Shown here piece after piece: positions 50,520 to 59,348 of a stretch of 64,000 nt of DNA. Below the pieces are notes generated by a model that was not told the origin of the DNA, did no database searches, and was given only the letters and a program-made list of their open reading frames with translations. The translations under genes and the position numbers were made by a program. The stretch lies in NCBI GenBank assembly GCA_023958085.1, contig JAMLGI010000001.1, positions 62,001-126,000 on the forward strand, in the 5' to 3' direction. The DNA comes from Solirubrobacterales bacterium (GTDB lineage: Bacteria; Actinomycetota; Thermoleophilia; Solirubrobacterales; 70-9). Positions within the stretch are counted from its first letter, which is position 1, and the number at the start of each line of letters is the position of its first letter.

Positions 50520-52796
50520 TTAGCGGCGCTTCCTGTGCTTCTTCTTGAGTGGCTTGACCGTCGCGGTCGCGGTCGCCTTCTTGCCGGCAGCCCTCGCGGT
50601 GATCTTCGCCGTGCCCCTTGCCTTGCGGGTGGCTCTCACCACGACCTTCACCCTGCCCGTCCGGCCCGGGGTGATCTGGCCGATCACCGCAACCCGCTTC
50701 ACCTTGACCTGGCGGTCTGAGGACTTCAGGGCCACCTTCACCCTCCTGGCGACCGCCGTGGCGGTGGTGAAATTGGAGACCGAGACGGTCAGCCTTGCCT
50801 TCCTGCCGGCCTTGAGAGTCCGCTTCTTCGGTGTGATCTTGATCGAGTCGATGATCGCCTGGGGGCGGCGGGGGTCCTTGATCAGCAGCTCCGCATTCCG
50901 GTCCCGGGGCTGTCCCTCACCGCCGGCTCCGGCCTGGCTGTCGTTCAGTCCGACCACCCGCCCGATCGAGGCCAGCTGATCCGGGGTGAACCCGGCGGCA
51001 CCGGTTCCCGGAGCCGGGGCTTCAACCGGGGCGGCATGATCGATCACGGTGCCGAACAGCGAGAGGGTGCCGTCCCGGTTGTCGAACAGCTCGAGTAGCC
51101 GGTTCTGTTTGGGCCAGTCGGCCAGGGCAGAGGTCTGGATGCTCCAGAAACCACTGCCACCGCCGGCCGCATGGTACGGCTTGATCCGGTTCACGTGGCT
51201 GTGACCGGCCACCCAGGCAATCGCGTTCGGATACCTCAGCATCAGGGCCTGGGCGTCGGCCGCGAGGCGGACGGGAGCTGAGTTCCGGGGGTCGGCATCA
51301 CAGCCCGGCACTTGCGCCGGATCGACCTCGCTGCATGCGGGGGCCGATTCGTCCGGCATGTTCATGTTCAGGCTGGTGATCGCGTGGTGCGAGAAGACGA
51401 TCGCCAGTTCATTCTGCCTGGCGGCAAGCTTGAGTTTGCCCTCGAACCACTTGAACTGCGGGTTGTCGATATTGCCCTCCGGGCCGAGCGGAAACTTGCC
51501 GGCCGTGGCCGCGGTGTCGAGCACGATGTAACGGATACCGGGCCGGGGGCTGAAGCTGTAGTAGCCGGCCTGGCCTGCGGAAGCCCGAGCCTCCGTCCGG
51601 TCAACGAAACCGAAACCGTGGTTCCGTTCCGGGTCCCTTCCGGCGCCAAAGACCTTCATGTACTCCTGCCGGGACACGAACCGCCGATCCGGATCGGGCA
51701 GCACCGGCATGAAGTAGGCCGGGGTCGACTGGTGAAGACTCAGCAGATCATCCTGGGAGAAGCCGGAGTCGAGCACGAAGCTGAGTAGCGGCCCGGTGTC
51801 GCGGCCGCTGTTCGCCTTGTCGTCATCCACCGGTTTCAGGCAGCCGGTGGCGATCTGATTGAAGATCCGGTTGGCGTAGACGTTGCCCTGCACCAGAGTG
51901 TCGTGATTGCCGAAAAGCACGTATCCGGGCACCTTCAGGCCGGTTGCCCTGAACGGTTGCTGGGCCCGGTTCATCAGGCCGGGCCAGCTCGGCGCGTCCG
52001 CGTACGGGTTCACCCAGTTCGGGTTGGCCGCGGTCGGGTTCGGATCGTCCGGATCCCAGAAGTAGCCCATCGCCGGATCGGCCGGATGGGAGGTCGAGGC
52101 CGGCCAGAGGCCACGATCCTGAACCCCGGCGTAATCGGCGGGGTTCATGCCGTTCAGTTGCGAAGCGAGACTGGACGGGCAGAGCGGATGCCGGCCGAGG
52201 TAGGGAGCGGACTTGACTCCACTTCCGGGATTGATCGTGCCACCCTCGATCAGCTGGCGGTTCCAGCGAACCTCGTTCAGCTGGTTGTTGTCGGCGATGT
52301 CTCCCGTGTTGATCACGAAGTCCATCTTCGGCTTTGCGCCGCTGCCGGACCGGTTGGGTGGGTTACCGGCGAAATGGTTGAACTGGCGGATCATCCGGTC
52401 GGCCTCGAAAACGGTCAGCGCCTCCTGGGGCCGCCAGGCGGAGGTGAAAAGGCCACCGAGCGGATCGAGAAACTCGACCCGGGCGGGGCTCTCCTCGTCG
52501 GCCAGCTGAAAGTCGGAGAGCTGACCGAAGTAGGAGATCGAGGTGCGTCGCTTCTGCCGATCCGGGATCGCCTGGCCGAGCGCGATGCCACCCTCCTCGG
52601 AGCCGTCCCGGACCGTGTAACCCTCACCGTCAGTCAGTTCGAGGTAGTTGAACCCGGGGCCACCGTCCGGGGTGATCCGCTGCTGAAGCGTCGACCTGCC
52701 GGCGGTGTCCCCGCCCGAGGCCTGCGCCACTGCGGCAGTCCCGACCGAAAGCAGCACGGCCACCATCACCAAAATCCGAACCGCTCCCGTTTTCAA
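50520..52796 (-). CDS. Secreted metallophosphoesterase (PPA1498-like) with basic C-terminal module
   Basis: A 758-residue exported protein starts at ATG 52796 with a Sec signal peptide (ILVMVAVLLSVGTAAVAQA). It belongs to the calcineurin-like phosphoesterases of the PPA1498 type: ISYFGQLSDFQLADEESPARVEF, INTGDIADNNQLNE, FGNHDTLVQGNVYA, FSHHAITSLN and VAGHSHVNRI give the metal ligands. After about residue 640 comes the CARDB-like module (LKAGRKARLTVSVSNFTTAT) and the tail KKKHRKRR. The substrate is unknown; an extracellular phosphodiester is likely. It is paralogous to the gene just upstream (52882-55200). Confidence 0.82.
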   Translation of the reverse strand: MKTGAVRILVMVAVLLSVGTAAVAQASGGDTAGRSTLQQRITPDGGPGFNYLELTDGEGYTVRDGSEEGGIALGQAIPDRQKRRTSISYFGQLSDFQLADEESPARVEFLDPLGGLFTSAWRPQEALTVFEADRMIRQFNHFAGNPPNRSGSGAKPKMDFVINTGDIADNNQLNEVRWNRQLIEGGTINPGSGVKSAPYLGRHPLCPSSLASQLNGMNPADYAGVQDRGLWPASTSHPADPAMGYFWDPDDPNPTAANPNWVNPYADAPSWPGLMNRAQQPFRATGLKVPGYVLFGNHDTLVQGNVYANRIFNQIATGCLKPVDDDKANSGRDTGPLLSFVLDSGFSQDDLLSLHQSTPAYFMPVLPDPDRRFVSRQEYMKVFGAGRDPERNHGFGFVDRTEARASAGQAGYYSFSPRPGIRYIVLDTAATAGKFPLGPEGNIDNPQFKWFEGKLKLAARQNELAIVFSHHAITSLNMNMPDESAPACSEVDPAQVPGCDADPRNSAPVRLAADAQALMLRYPNAIAWVAGHSHVNRIKPYHAAGGGSGFWSIQTSALADWPKQNRLLELFDNRDGTLSLFGTVIDHAAPVEAPAPGTGAAGFTPDQLASIGRVVGLNDSQAGAGGEGQPRDRNAELLIKDPRRPQAIIDSIKITPKKRTLKAGRKARLTVSVSNFTTATAVARRVKVALKSSDRQVKVKRVAVIGQITPGRTGRVKVVVRATRKARGTAKITARAAGKKATATATVKPLKKKHRKRR

Positions 52797-52881
52797 GTCT
52801 CCCCCTCTGGTTCAATCGCCCGCTTGCACCGGTCCGGCCGGAGCGGGCAGAGTCCCGCATCCGGCCGGATCACCGGGTCGC

Positions 52882-55200
52882 TCAGCGGCGCTTCCTGTGC
52901 TTCTTCTTGACCGGCTTGATCGTCACCGTTGCGGTCGCCTTCTTCCCGGCCACCTTGGCGGTGATCTTCGCCTTGCCCTTCGCCTTCCGGGTGGCCCGGA
53001 CCACGACCTTCACTCTGCCGGTCTTGCCGGGGGCGATCTTGCCGATCACCGCGACCCGCTTCACCTTCAGCTGCCGGTTCGATGACTTCAACGCGACCCT
53101 GACCCGCTTGGCCACCGCGGTCGCGGTGGTGAAGTTCGAGACCGAGACGGTCAGCTTCATCTTCCTGCCGGCCTTCAGGGTCCGTTTCTTCGGGGTGAGC
53201 CTGACCGAGTTGATGATCGTCTGCGGGCGTCGCGGATCCTTGATCAGCAGTTCGGCGTTGCGGTCCCGGGCCTGGCCTTCACCACAGGGTCCACCGCAGG
53301 CGCGGCCACCGACCTGGCTGTCGTTGAACCCGATTTCACGACCGATCGAGGCCAGCTGCTCCGGGGTGAACGCCGCGGCGCTTGTTCCCGGAGCCGGAGT
53401 CTCGGCCGGAGCGGCGTGGTCGACCAGTGTTCCGAAGAGCGAGAGGGTTCCGTCCCGGTTGTCGAACAGTTCGAGCAGCCGGTTCTGTTTCGGCCAGTCG
53501 GCCAGGGCGGCGGTGCGGATGCTCCAGAAGCCGCTCTTGCCATCCGCGGACGGATACGGGGTGATCTTGTTCTCGTGGCTGTGGCCGGCCACCCAGGCGA
53601 TCGCGTTCGGATACTTCAGCATCAATGCCTCGGCGTCGGCCCCCAGGTGGATCGGGCCGGAGAACCGGGGATCGCCGTCGCAGCCGGGCACTTCGGTGAT
53701 ATTGACGTGCTTGCAGGATGGCGCGGTTTCATCGGGGAGCTCGACGTCGAGATTCGGGATCGCATGGTGCGAGAACACGATCGCGACCTCGTTCTGCTTC
53801 TTCGCCAGTTTGAGCTTGCTCTCGAACCACTTGAACTGGGGATCGTCGATGTTCCCCTCGGAGGAGCTGGCGAGCGGTGAGGTGCGGAACTTGCCGGCCG
53901 CGGCGGTCGTGTCGAGCACGATGTACCGGACTCCGGGCCGGGGGCTGAAGCTGTAGTACCCGGCGTAGCCGTTGGAAGCCTGGGCTTCGGACCTGTCGAC
54001 CAGGCCGAAACCGTGCCCGGTCTTCCGGTCCTTGCCCGACTCGAAGATCTTCATGTACTCCTTGCGGGAGATCAGGCGGCGGTCCGGGTCGGGCGGGACC
54101 GGCATGAAGAGCTTCGGCTGTGACTGGTAGAGCGAGTTCATGTCGTTCGCGGTGAAGTTGGGGTTGAGTACGAAACTGAGCAGCGGGCCGTTGTCTCGAC
54201 CACTGTTTGCCGCGTCATCGTCGATCGGCTTGAGGCAGCCGACCGCGGTCTGGTTGTAGATCTTGTTGGCGTACACGTTGCCCTGAACCAGGTTGTCGTG
54301 GTTGCCGAACACGATGTAGCCGGGAACCTTGAGTCCGGTTGCCTTGAACGGCTTCTGGGCCCGGTTCATCAGACCGGGGTAGTCCGGGGCATCGGCGTAC
54401 GGGTTGACCCACGCAGGGTTGGCGGCGGTCGGGTTCGGGTCGTCCGGATCCCAGAAGTAGCCCATCGCCGGGTCGGTCTCGTAGCCGGGCTTGGAGCTCG
54501 TCGGCCAGAGATCACGATCCTGGACCCCGGCGTACTCGGCCGGGTTCATCCCGTTCAGACTCGCGGCGAGACTCGCAGGGCAGAGCGGGTTGGTGCCGAG
54601 CGAAGACGCCGGGTCCACACCGCTGCCGGGGCTGACGGTGTCCCCGTCCATGATCTGGAGGTTCCAAAGGGTCTCGTTGTACTGGTCGTTGTCCGAGACG
54701 TCGCCGGTGTTGACCACAAAGTCCATCTTCGGCTTCGCGCCGTTGCCGGCCGCGGTCGGCGGACGGGTGGAGAAGTAGTTGAACTGGCGCATCATCTGGT
54801 CGGCCTCGAACGGGGCGAGGGCTTCCTGCGGGCGCCAGGCGGAAGTGTAGGCGCCGCCCATCGGATCGGTGAACTCGACCCGGGCGGGACTCTCCTCATC
54901 GGCGAGCTGGAAGTCGGTGAGCTGGCCGAAGTAGGAGATCGAGGTGCGCCGCTTGTCACGGTTCGCCTTCACCTGGCCGAGTGCGACCCCGCCGTCCTCG
55001 GAGCCGTCCCGCACGGTGTAGTTCTCGCCCGCGCCGGTTACCCCGAGAAAGTTGAATCCGGGCTTTCCGTCCGGTTCGATCCGCTGAGTGAGGGTGGACT
55101 TGCCGAAGGTGCCGCCCCCGGCCGCCTGCGCGACAGTGACCACCGCCAGCGCCAGTACGGCCACGCTCAGGGCGACGATTTTGGTCCGGATCGAATGCAT
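52882..55200 (-). CDS. Secreted metallophosphoesterase (PPA1498-like), paralogue
   Basis: A 772-residue protein starts at ATG 55200 with signal peptide (IVALSVAVLALAVVTVAQA). It follows the same plan as 50520-52796: ISYFGQLTDFQLADEESPARVEF, VNTGDVSDNDQYNE, FGNHDNLVQGNVYANKI, FSHHAIPNLD, VAGHSHENKITPY, then a CARDB-like module and a KKKHRKRR tail. Eighty-five bases separate the two genes. The duplicated block extends to the last residues, which are identical, so the basic tail is conserved. Confidence 0.82.
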   Translation of the reverse strand: MHSIRTKIVALSVAVLALAVVTVAQAAGGGTFGKSTLTQRIEPDGKPGFNFLGVTGAGENYTVRDGSEDGGVALGQVKANRDKRRTSISYFGQLTDFQLADEESPARVEFTDPMGGAYTSAWRPQEALAPFEADQMMRQFNYFSTRPPTAAGNGAKPKMDFVVNTGDVSDNDQYNETLWNLQIMDGDTVSPGSGVDPASSLGTNPLCPASLAASLNGMNPAEYAGVQDRDLWPTSSKPGYETDPAMGYFWDPDDPNPTAANPAWVNPYADAPDYPGLMNRAQKPFKATGLKVPGYIVFGNHDNLVQGNVYANKIYNQTAVGCLKPIDDDAANSGRDNGPLLSFVLNPNFTANDMNSLYQSQPKLFMPVPPDPDRRLISRKEYMKIFESGKDRKTGHGFGLVDRSEAQASNGYAGYYSFSPRPGVRYIVLDTTAAAGKFRTSPLASSSEGNIDDPQFKWFESKLKLAKKQNEVAIVFSHHAIPNLDVELPDETAPSCKHVNITEVPGCDGDPRFSGPIHLGADAEALMLKYPNAIAWVAGHSHENKITPYPSADGKSGFWSIRTAALADWPKQNRLLELFDNRDGTLSLFGTLVDHAAPAETPAPGTSAAAFTPEQLASIGREIGFNDSQVGGRACGGPCGEGQARDRNAELLIKDPRRPQTIINSVRLTPKKRTLKAGRKMKLTVSVSNFTTATAVAKRVRVALKSSNRQLKVKRVAVIGKIAPGKTGRVKVVVRATRKAKGKAKITAKVAGKKATATVTIKPVKKKHRKRR

Positions 55201-55416
55201 GCGGTCTCCTCTGATCCCGTCGGCCGGGATTCAAGTTCGGCTTCGGCGTCCACGCACGGTGGAACGCTCAGGGTCGGTCACTCAAGATAACCGTTAAACG
55301 GCGTCGGAGGTGCGGTCTGCGGTGTTCCGGGGAAGCCCGGTCTGGTGCGGACAAGCCCGGAATGGGCCGCCCACCGTGGCGGCCGGGTTGCCTGGCTTGA
55401 GTTCGGGCCGGTCGGT

Positions 55417-56874
55417 TCAGCCCTGCAGGGTGATGATCCGTTCCTCGGTCATTTCGATGATCGAGTAGGCCGGGCCTTCACGGGTGTTGCCGGAGTCCTT
55501 GACTCCGCCGTAGGGCTGCTGATCGGCCCGGAAGGTCGGCATCTCGTTGATCAGCACTCCGCCGAACTCGAGTTCCCGGGCGGCCCTGAGTCCGCTGCCG
55601 ATGTCCCGGGTGAAGACCCCGGCCTGCAGTCCGTACGGTGAGTCGTTGGCCATCCGGATCGCCTCGTCCAGATCGCTGAAACGGTGAACCGTGGCGACCG
55701 GCCCGAAGATCTCGGCACACCACACATTCGCCTCGAAGTTCGGATTCTCGATCAGGGTCGGGGCCAGGCAGCGGCCCTCGTCGACCAGTTCGCCGCCGGT
55801 CAGGATCCGGCCGCCGCCGGAGACGGCCTCATCGATCCACTCCTTCACCCGGTCGCGATCCCCCGGTGTGATCAACGGCCCGACATCGGTGGCCGGGTCG
55901 CGCGGATCACCAACCTTGAGCGACTCGATGTTGGCCACCGCCCGCTCGATGAACCGGTCGGCAATCGACTCGTGCAGCAGGATCCGCTGGGTCGAGATGC
56001 AGGACTGTCCGGCGTGGGAGAAGGCGTGGATCCGGGTCTTGTCGGCGGCGGTCTCCCAGTCGCCATCATGGTTGACGATCAAGGGAGCGTTCGAACCGAG
56101 CTCAAGTCCGACCCGCTTGTGCGGGACCTTGCTGCGGATTCCCCAGCCGACCGGGGCCGATCCGGTGAAGGAGATCGCCGTGGTCAGTTCGTGCTCGACC
56201 AGGGCGTTGCCGACCGTGCTGCCGCCACCCTCGATCACCGAGAGCCAGCCGTCGGGCAGGCCCGCCTCGATCAGGATCTCGGCCAGCTTGATCGAGGAGA
56301 TCGGGGTTTGGCTGGCCGGTTTCAGGACCACCGCGTTGCCGGCGGCGATCGCCGGACCCAGCTTGTGGGCGACCAGGTTGAGCGGAAAGTTGAACGGGCT
56401 GATCGCGCCGACCACGCCAAGCGGAACCCGCAGCATCACGCCGAGCTTCCCGACCCCGGCCTCGGAGGCCTCCATCGGCACCGTGCCCCCGGTCAGCTTG
56501 CGGGCCTCGACCGCGGAGAAGGTAAGGGTGTCGACCGTCCGGGCGGCCTCGCCACGGGCGGTCTTGATCGGCTTGCCGGCCTCGGCCGAGATCGTCTGGG
56601 CCAGGTCCTCCTGGCGTTCGGCCACCAGACGGGCCGCCCGTTCAAGGATTTCCGCCCGTTCGTACTGGGGGATCGGCTGTTCGGTGAAGACCCGGTGTGC
56701 GGTCCGCACCGCCCGGTCCACCAGTTCCTCGTTGCCGGTGGCCACCCGGCCGACCGGACTCCGGTCCCAGGGGCTGAGGACCTCCGCCCATTCGCCGGTT
56801 TCGATCCATTCACCTGCCAGGAGCAACTTGTAATCCACGTCAACCTCGATTCCGGGGCGGCCGGGCCGCCTCAT
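55417..56874 (-). CDS. Aldehyde dehydrogenase
   Basis: A 485-residue enzyme if ATG 56874 is used, which leaves the usual ~20 residues before LLLAGEW; ATG 56928 would add 18 residues of low-complexity type. It has ISPFNFPLNLVAHKLGPAIAAGN, ISFTGSAPVG, LELGSNAPLIV (catalytic glutamate), FSHAGQSCISTQR (catalytic cysteine), and EIFGPVATVHRF. It oxidises aldehydes to acids with NAD(P). The sequence fits the broad succinate-semialdehyde/lactaldehyde group; the substrate is not resolved. Confidence 0.88.
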   Translation of the reverse strand: MRRPGRPGIEVDVDYKLLLAGEWIETGEWAEVLSPWDRSPVGRVATGNEELVDRAVRTAHRVFTEQPIPQYERAEILERAARLVAERQEDLAQTISAEAGKPIKTARGEAARTVDTLTFSAVEARKLTGGTVPMEASEAGVGKLGVMLRVPLGVVGAISPFNFPLNLVAHKLGPAIAAGNAVVLKPASQTPISSIKLAEILIEAGLPDGWLSVIEGGGSTVGNALVEHELTTAISFTGSAPVGWGIRSKVPHKRVGLELGSNAPLIVNHDGDWETAADKTRIHAFSHAGQSCISTQRILLHESIADRFIERAVANIESLKVGDPRDPATDVGPLITPGDRDRVKEWIDEAVSGGGRILTGGELVDEGRCLAPTLIENPNFEANVWCAEIFGPVATVHRFSDLDEAIRMANDSPYGLQAGVFTRDIGSGLRAARELEFGGVLINEMPTFRADQQPYGGVKDSGNTREGPAYSIIEMTEERIITLQG

Positions 56875-57030
56875 TGTCGCCACACTCGCATCCTTACCGA
56901 TCCACGATGTGACTCCCTCGTCAGGCATTCTGGCAGGGACACACGTTCGGCCCCCTGCCGACCCGCCACCTGTCCGGCTCCGGGATCTCCCCGGTCCGGA
57001 CGCCCGCAGCCGGCCGGTCGGGCGTCGGGG

Positions 57031-57555
57031 TCAGAAGTCGTAGGGATCGGCCGGCTCGGCAGACGGCAGTGGCAGTACCGTCCCGATCGCGGTTCCGAGC
57101 ACCGCACCGGCGGCGACGTCGCTCGGGAAGTGCATTCCGAGGTAGGGACGGGTTACCGCCATCAGGGCAGCGGCTCCGAACAGCGGCGCCTTCAGTTCCG
57201 GGGCGATTCGTGACATCGCGACCGCACAGGCGAACGAGGCGGTGGCGTGGGCGGAGGGAAAGGAGAGCGACGAGGGTGCCCCGCCGAGCGGTGGCAGGCC
57301 GTCCAGGGCGGGGCGCTTGCGCCGAACCACCAGCTTGATCCCGAAGTTGAAGACGATCGCGGCCGGACCGAGCAGTGCCGCCACCGCCCACTGCCTGCGA
57401 CGCCGCCGGTCGAGCAGGGCGCCGGTGACCCCGATCCCGAACCAGAGGTAGCCGTTCTCACCGGTTTTCGAGAGGCTCATCGCGGCCTTCTCGGCGGCCG
57501 GACAGTGGCCCCGGGTCCGCATGAACCGCAGAAGTCGCAAGTCGAGGTTCTTCAT
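57031..57555 (-). CDS. PAP2-family membrane phosphatase
   Basis: A 174-residue integral membrane protein starts at ATG 57555. It has the three phosphatase motifs: KLVVRRKRP, SFPSAHATASFA, and RPYLGMHFPSDVAAGAVLG. Several hydrophobic helices surround them. It probably removes phosphate from lipids such as phosphatidic acid or undecaprenyl pyrophosphate at the outer face. It is divergent from the next gene, with 45 bases between. Confidence 0.85.
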   Translation of the reverse strand: MKNLDLRLLRFMRTRGHCPAAEKAAMSLSKTGENGYLWFGIGVTGALLDRRRRRQWAVAALLGPAAIVFNFGIKLVVRRKRPALDGLPPLGGAPSSLSFPSAHATASFACAVAMSRIAPELKAPLFGAAALMAVTRPYLGMHFPSDVAAGAVLGTAIGTVLPLPSAEPADPYDF

Positions 57556-57600
57556 CGGGCCACAGGATATGGACCCGTCCCGATCGGGGATGATCGCCAC

Positions 57601-58716
57601 GTGGTCCGGGAACCGATGACCAGGCAGGAGTACGAACGGGAGTTCCGCCGGGCGGGGCTCCCGCTTCTGGCCGAGGACTACTCGGCGGCCGAGGACGTCT
57701 TCAACCGGGCGGCCCCTCTGCTCGGCCTGGCGTTGGTGCTGGAGGTACTCGGCCCACTCAACCGCAGCTTCACCCTGATCCAGAACCTGCTGGCCGTGAT
57801 CGCCGCGATGCTGTTTCTCGGGGTGGCTCTCGGTCTCGTCAACCGGGGGCGCGGACGGCCGTTCTTCTCGCTGCCGCGCCGGGTTGGCCGGCCGGAACTG
57901 GCAGCCTTTGTGGTCATCCCGGCCCTGCTCCCGGGGCTGATCTCGGGGCACTGGGGGATCGCGGCGCTGACCGCGCTGTTCAATCTCGCGCTGCTCCTGC
58001 TGATCCTCGCGGTGATCGGGTTCGGGCTGATCCACATTCTGTGGTGGGCGCTGTCCCGTCTGCTGGATGAGCTCTCGAGATCACTCGGGCTTCTGGCCAA
58101 GGCGGTTCCGCTGCTGATGATCTTCTCCCTCATCCTCTTTCTCACCCCGGAGCTCTGGCAGGTTTTTGGCACCCTGCCGGACGCTTCGCTGGCGATCATG
58201 ATCGGACTCTTCGTCCTGCTCGGAGTGGGATTCCTGGTTGCACGTCTGCCCCGCGAGGTCGCCCTGCTGGAGGCCGATGCGGCCGCCGGTGGTCCACCCC
58301 TCCGGCCTCGCCAGCGATTCAACGTGGGGCTGGTGCTGTTCGTCGGCCAGTCGCTTCAGGTGCTGGTGGTGTCGCTGGCGGTGGCCGGCTTCTTTGTCGT
58401 TTTCGGGCTCCTGACCGTGGACGCAACCCTGATCGCCGACTGGATCAAGGCTCCGGTCGAGGTGCTGTTCGGTTTCCGGCTCGGCGGCCGTGAGGCCGAG
58501 CTCACGGTTGAGCTGCTCAAGGTGGCGGCGGCGATCGCGGCCTTCACCGGGCTGTACTTCACGATCTCGATGCTGACCGACGACCTCTACCGCCGTGAGT
58601 TTCTCACCCAGATCACCGACGAGATGAAGGAGACCTTCAGCCGCCGGGTTCGCTATCTGAATCTGCTGGCGGAGCCGGACGAGCCTAGAAGCCCACCGTC
58701 CTGTCGGCCGAGTTGA
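57601..58716 (+). CDS. Polytopic membrane protein, unknown function
   Basis: GTG 57601 or ATG 57616 start the protein (371 or 366 residues). About seven or eight hydrophobic helices are seen, among them GLALVLEVLGPLNRSF, LALLLLILAVIGFGLIHILWWAL and VLVVSLAVAGFFVVFGLL. An aromatic/charged C-terminus follows. Predicted helices near the end (TDDLYRREFLTQITDEMKETF) suggest a cytosolic tail. I do not recognise the family. It converges on the small gene at 58685 and overlaps it by 32 bases. Confidence 0.65.
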   Translation: MVREPMTRQEYEREFRRAGLPLLAEDYSAAEDVFNRAAPLLGLALVLEVLGPLNRSFTLIQNLLAVIAAMLFLGVALGLVNRGRGRPFFSLPRRVGRPELAAFVVIPALLPGLISGHWGIAALTALFNLALLLLILAVIGFGLIHILWWALSRLLDELSRSLGLLAKAVPLLMIFSLILFLTPELWQVFGTLPDASLAIMIGLFVLLGVGFLVARLPREVALLEADAAAGGPPLRPRQRFNVGLVLFVGQSLQVLVVSLAVAGFFVVFGLLTVDATLIADWIKAPVEVLFGFRLGGREAELTVELLKVAAAIAAFTGLYFTISMLTDDLYRREFLTQITDEMKETFSRRVRYLNLLAEPDEPRSPPSCRPS

Positions 58717-58894
58717 AACGGACGAAGATCACCTTGCCGAGATCGAGCAGCAGGCTGCCCGACTCGGTCTCGATCTCGTGGGGGCTTTCCCCGGTCTTCA
58801 GCGCCTTGCGGAGCGCCTTCACCTGGTCATCGGAAAGCTGGACCGGCAGAACCTGACCGCCCTCGAAACCGATCTCGGTCGGGGTGGAACTCAT
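58685..58894 (-). CDS. Small conserved-looking protein of unknown function
   Basis: A 69-residue soluble protein starts at ATG 58894, which overlaps the stop of the epimerase gene as ATGA. The sequence SDDQVKALRKALKTGES, then SGSLLLDLGKVIFVRF, suggests an alpha-beta mini-fold. It is not recognised. The overlap speaks for a real, cotranslated gene rather than chance. Its 3' end overlaps the convergent membrane-protein gene. Confidence 0.55.
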   Translation of the reverse strand: MSSTPTEIGFEGGQVLPVQLSDDQVKALRKALKTGESPHEIETESGSLLLDLGKVIFVRFNSADRTVGF

Positions 58895-59304
58895 CCGTGG
58901 CCCTCCGCCGGCTGGACGATCTCGGTCAGCACCGAACCGGTAGCCGCGGGATGGATGAAGGCGACCCGGCTCTGGCGGATTCCGGTGCGGGGGCTTTCGT
59001 CGATCAGTCGCATTCCGAGCTCCTTGGCCCGTTCCAGTTCGGCCTCGATGTCCTCGACCGCGTAGGCGACGTGATGGATCCCCGGCCCCTTCTTCGCGAT
59101 GAACTTGCCGACCGGGGTGTTGGCACTCAACGGCGCCAACAGCTCGACGTGGCCGTCGCCGACGTCCAGCAGCACCGCTTCGACTCCCTGCGATTCGACG
59201 GTTTCACGGTGCACGAGTTCCATCTCGAAGCTCCGCTCGTAAAGTTTGATGGCGGTATCCAGGTCCTCGACCGCCACGCCGATGTGGTCAATTCGGGTGA
59301 ACAT
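58891..59304 (-). CDS. mce: Methylmalonyl-CoA epimerase
   Basis: A 137-residue VOC-fold protein starts at ATG 59304. MFTRIDHIGVAVEDLDTAI has the first metal histidine; GIHHVAYAVEDIEAEL the second; SVLTEIVQPAE the terminal glutamate. It interconverts (R)- and (S)-methylmalonyl-CoA, downstream of propionyl-CoA carboxylation, which fits the carboxylase subunits at 3127 and 9706. TAGGCT ends 9 nt before the start (59314-59319) without a ribosome binding site. Confidence 0.85.
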   Translation of the reverse strand: MFTRIDHIGVAVEDLDTAIKLYERSFEMELVHRETVESQGVEAVLLDVGDGHVELLAPLSANTPVGKFIAKKGPGIHHVAYAVEDIEAELERAKELGMRLIDESPRTGIRQSRVAFIHPAATGSVLTEIVQPAEGHG

Positions 59305-59313
59305 GAGAGGCGA

Positions 59314-59319
59314 AGCCTA
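59314..59319 (-). promoter_or_regulatory. -10 hexamer TAGGCT before mce
   Basis: On the minus strand TAGGCT ends 9 nt before ATG 59304; it is identical to the hexamer at 44580-44585. Confidence 0.45.
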
Positions 59320-59348
59320 CGCCGCCACGCGGCCCTTCGTGTTTCGGG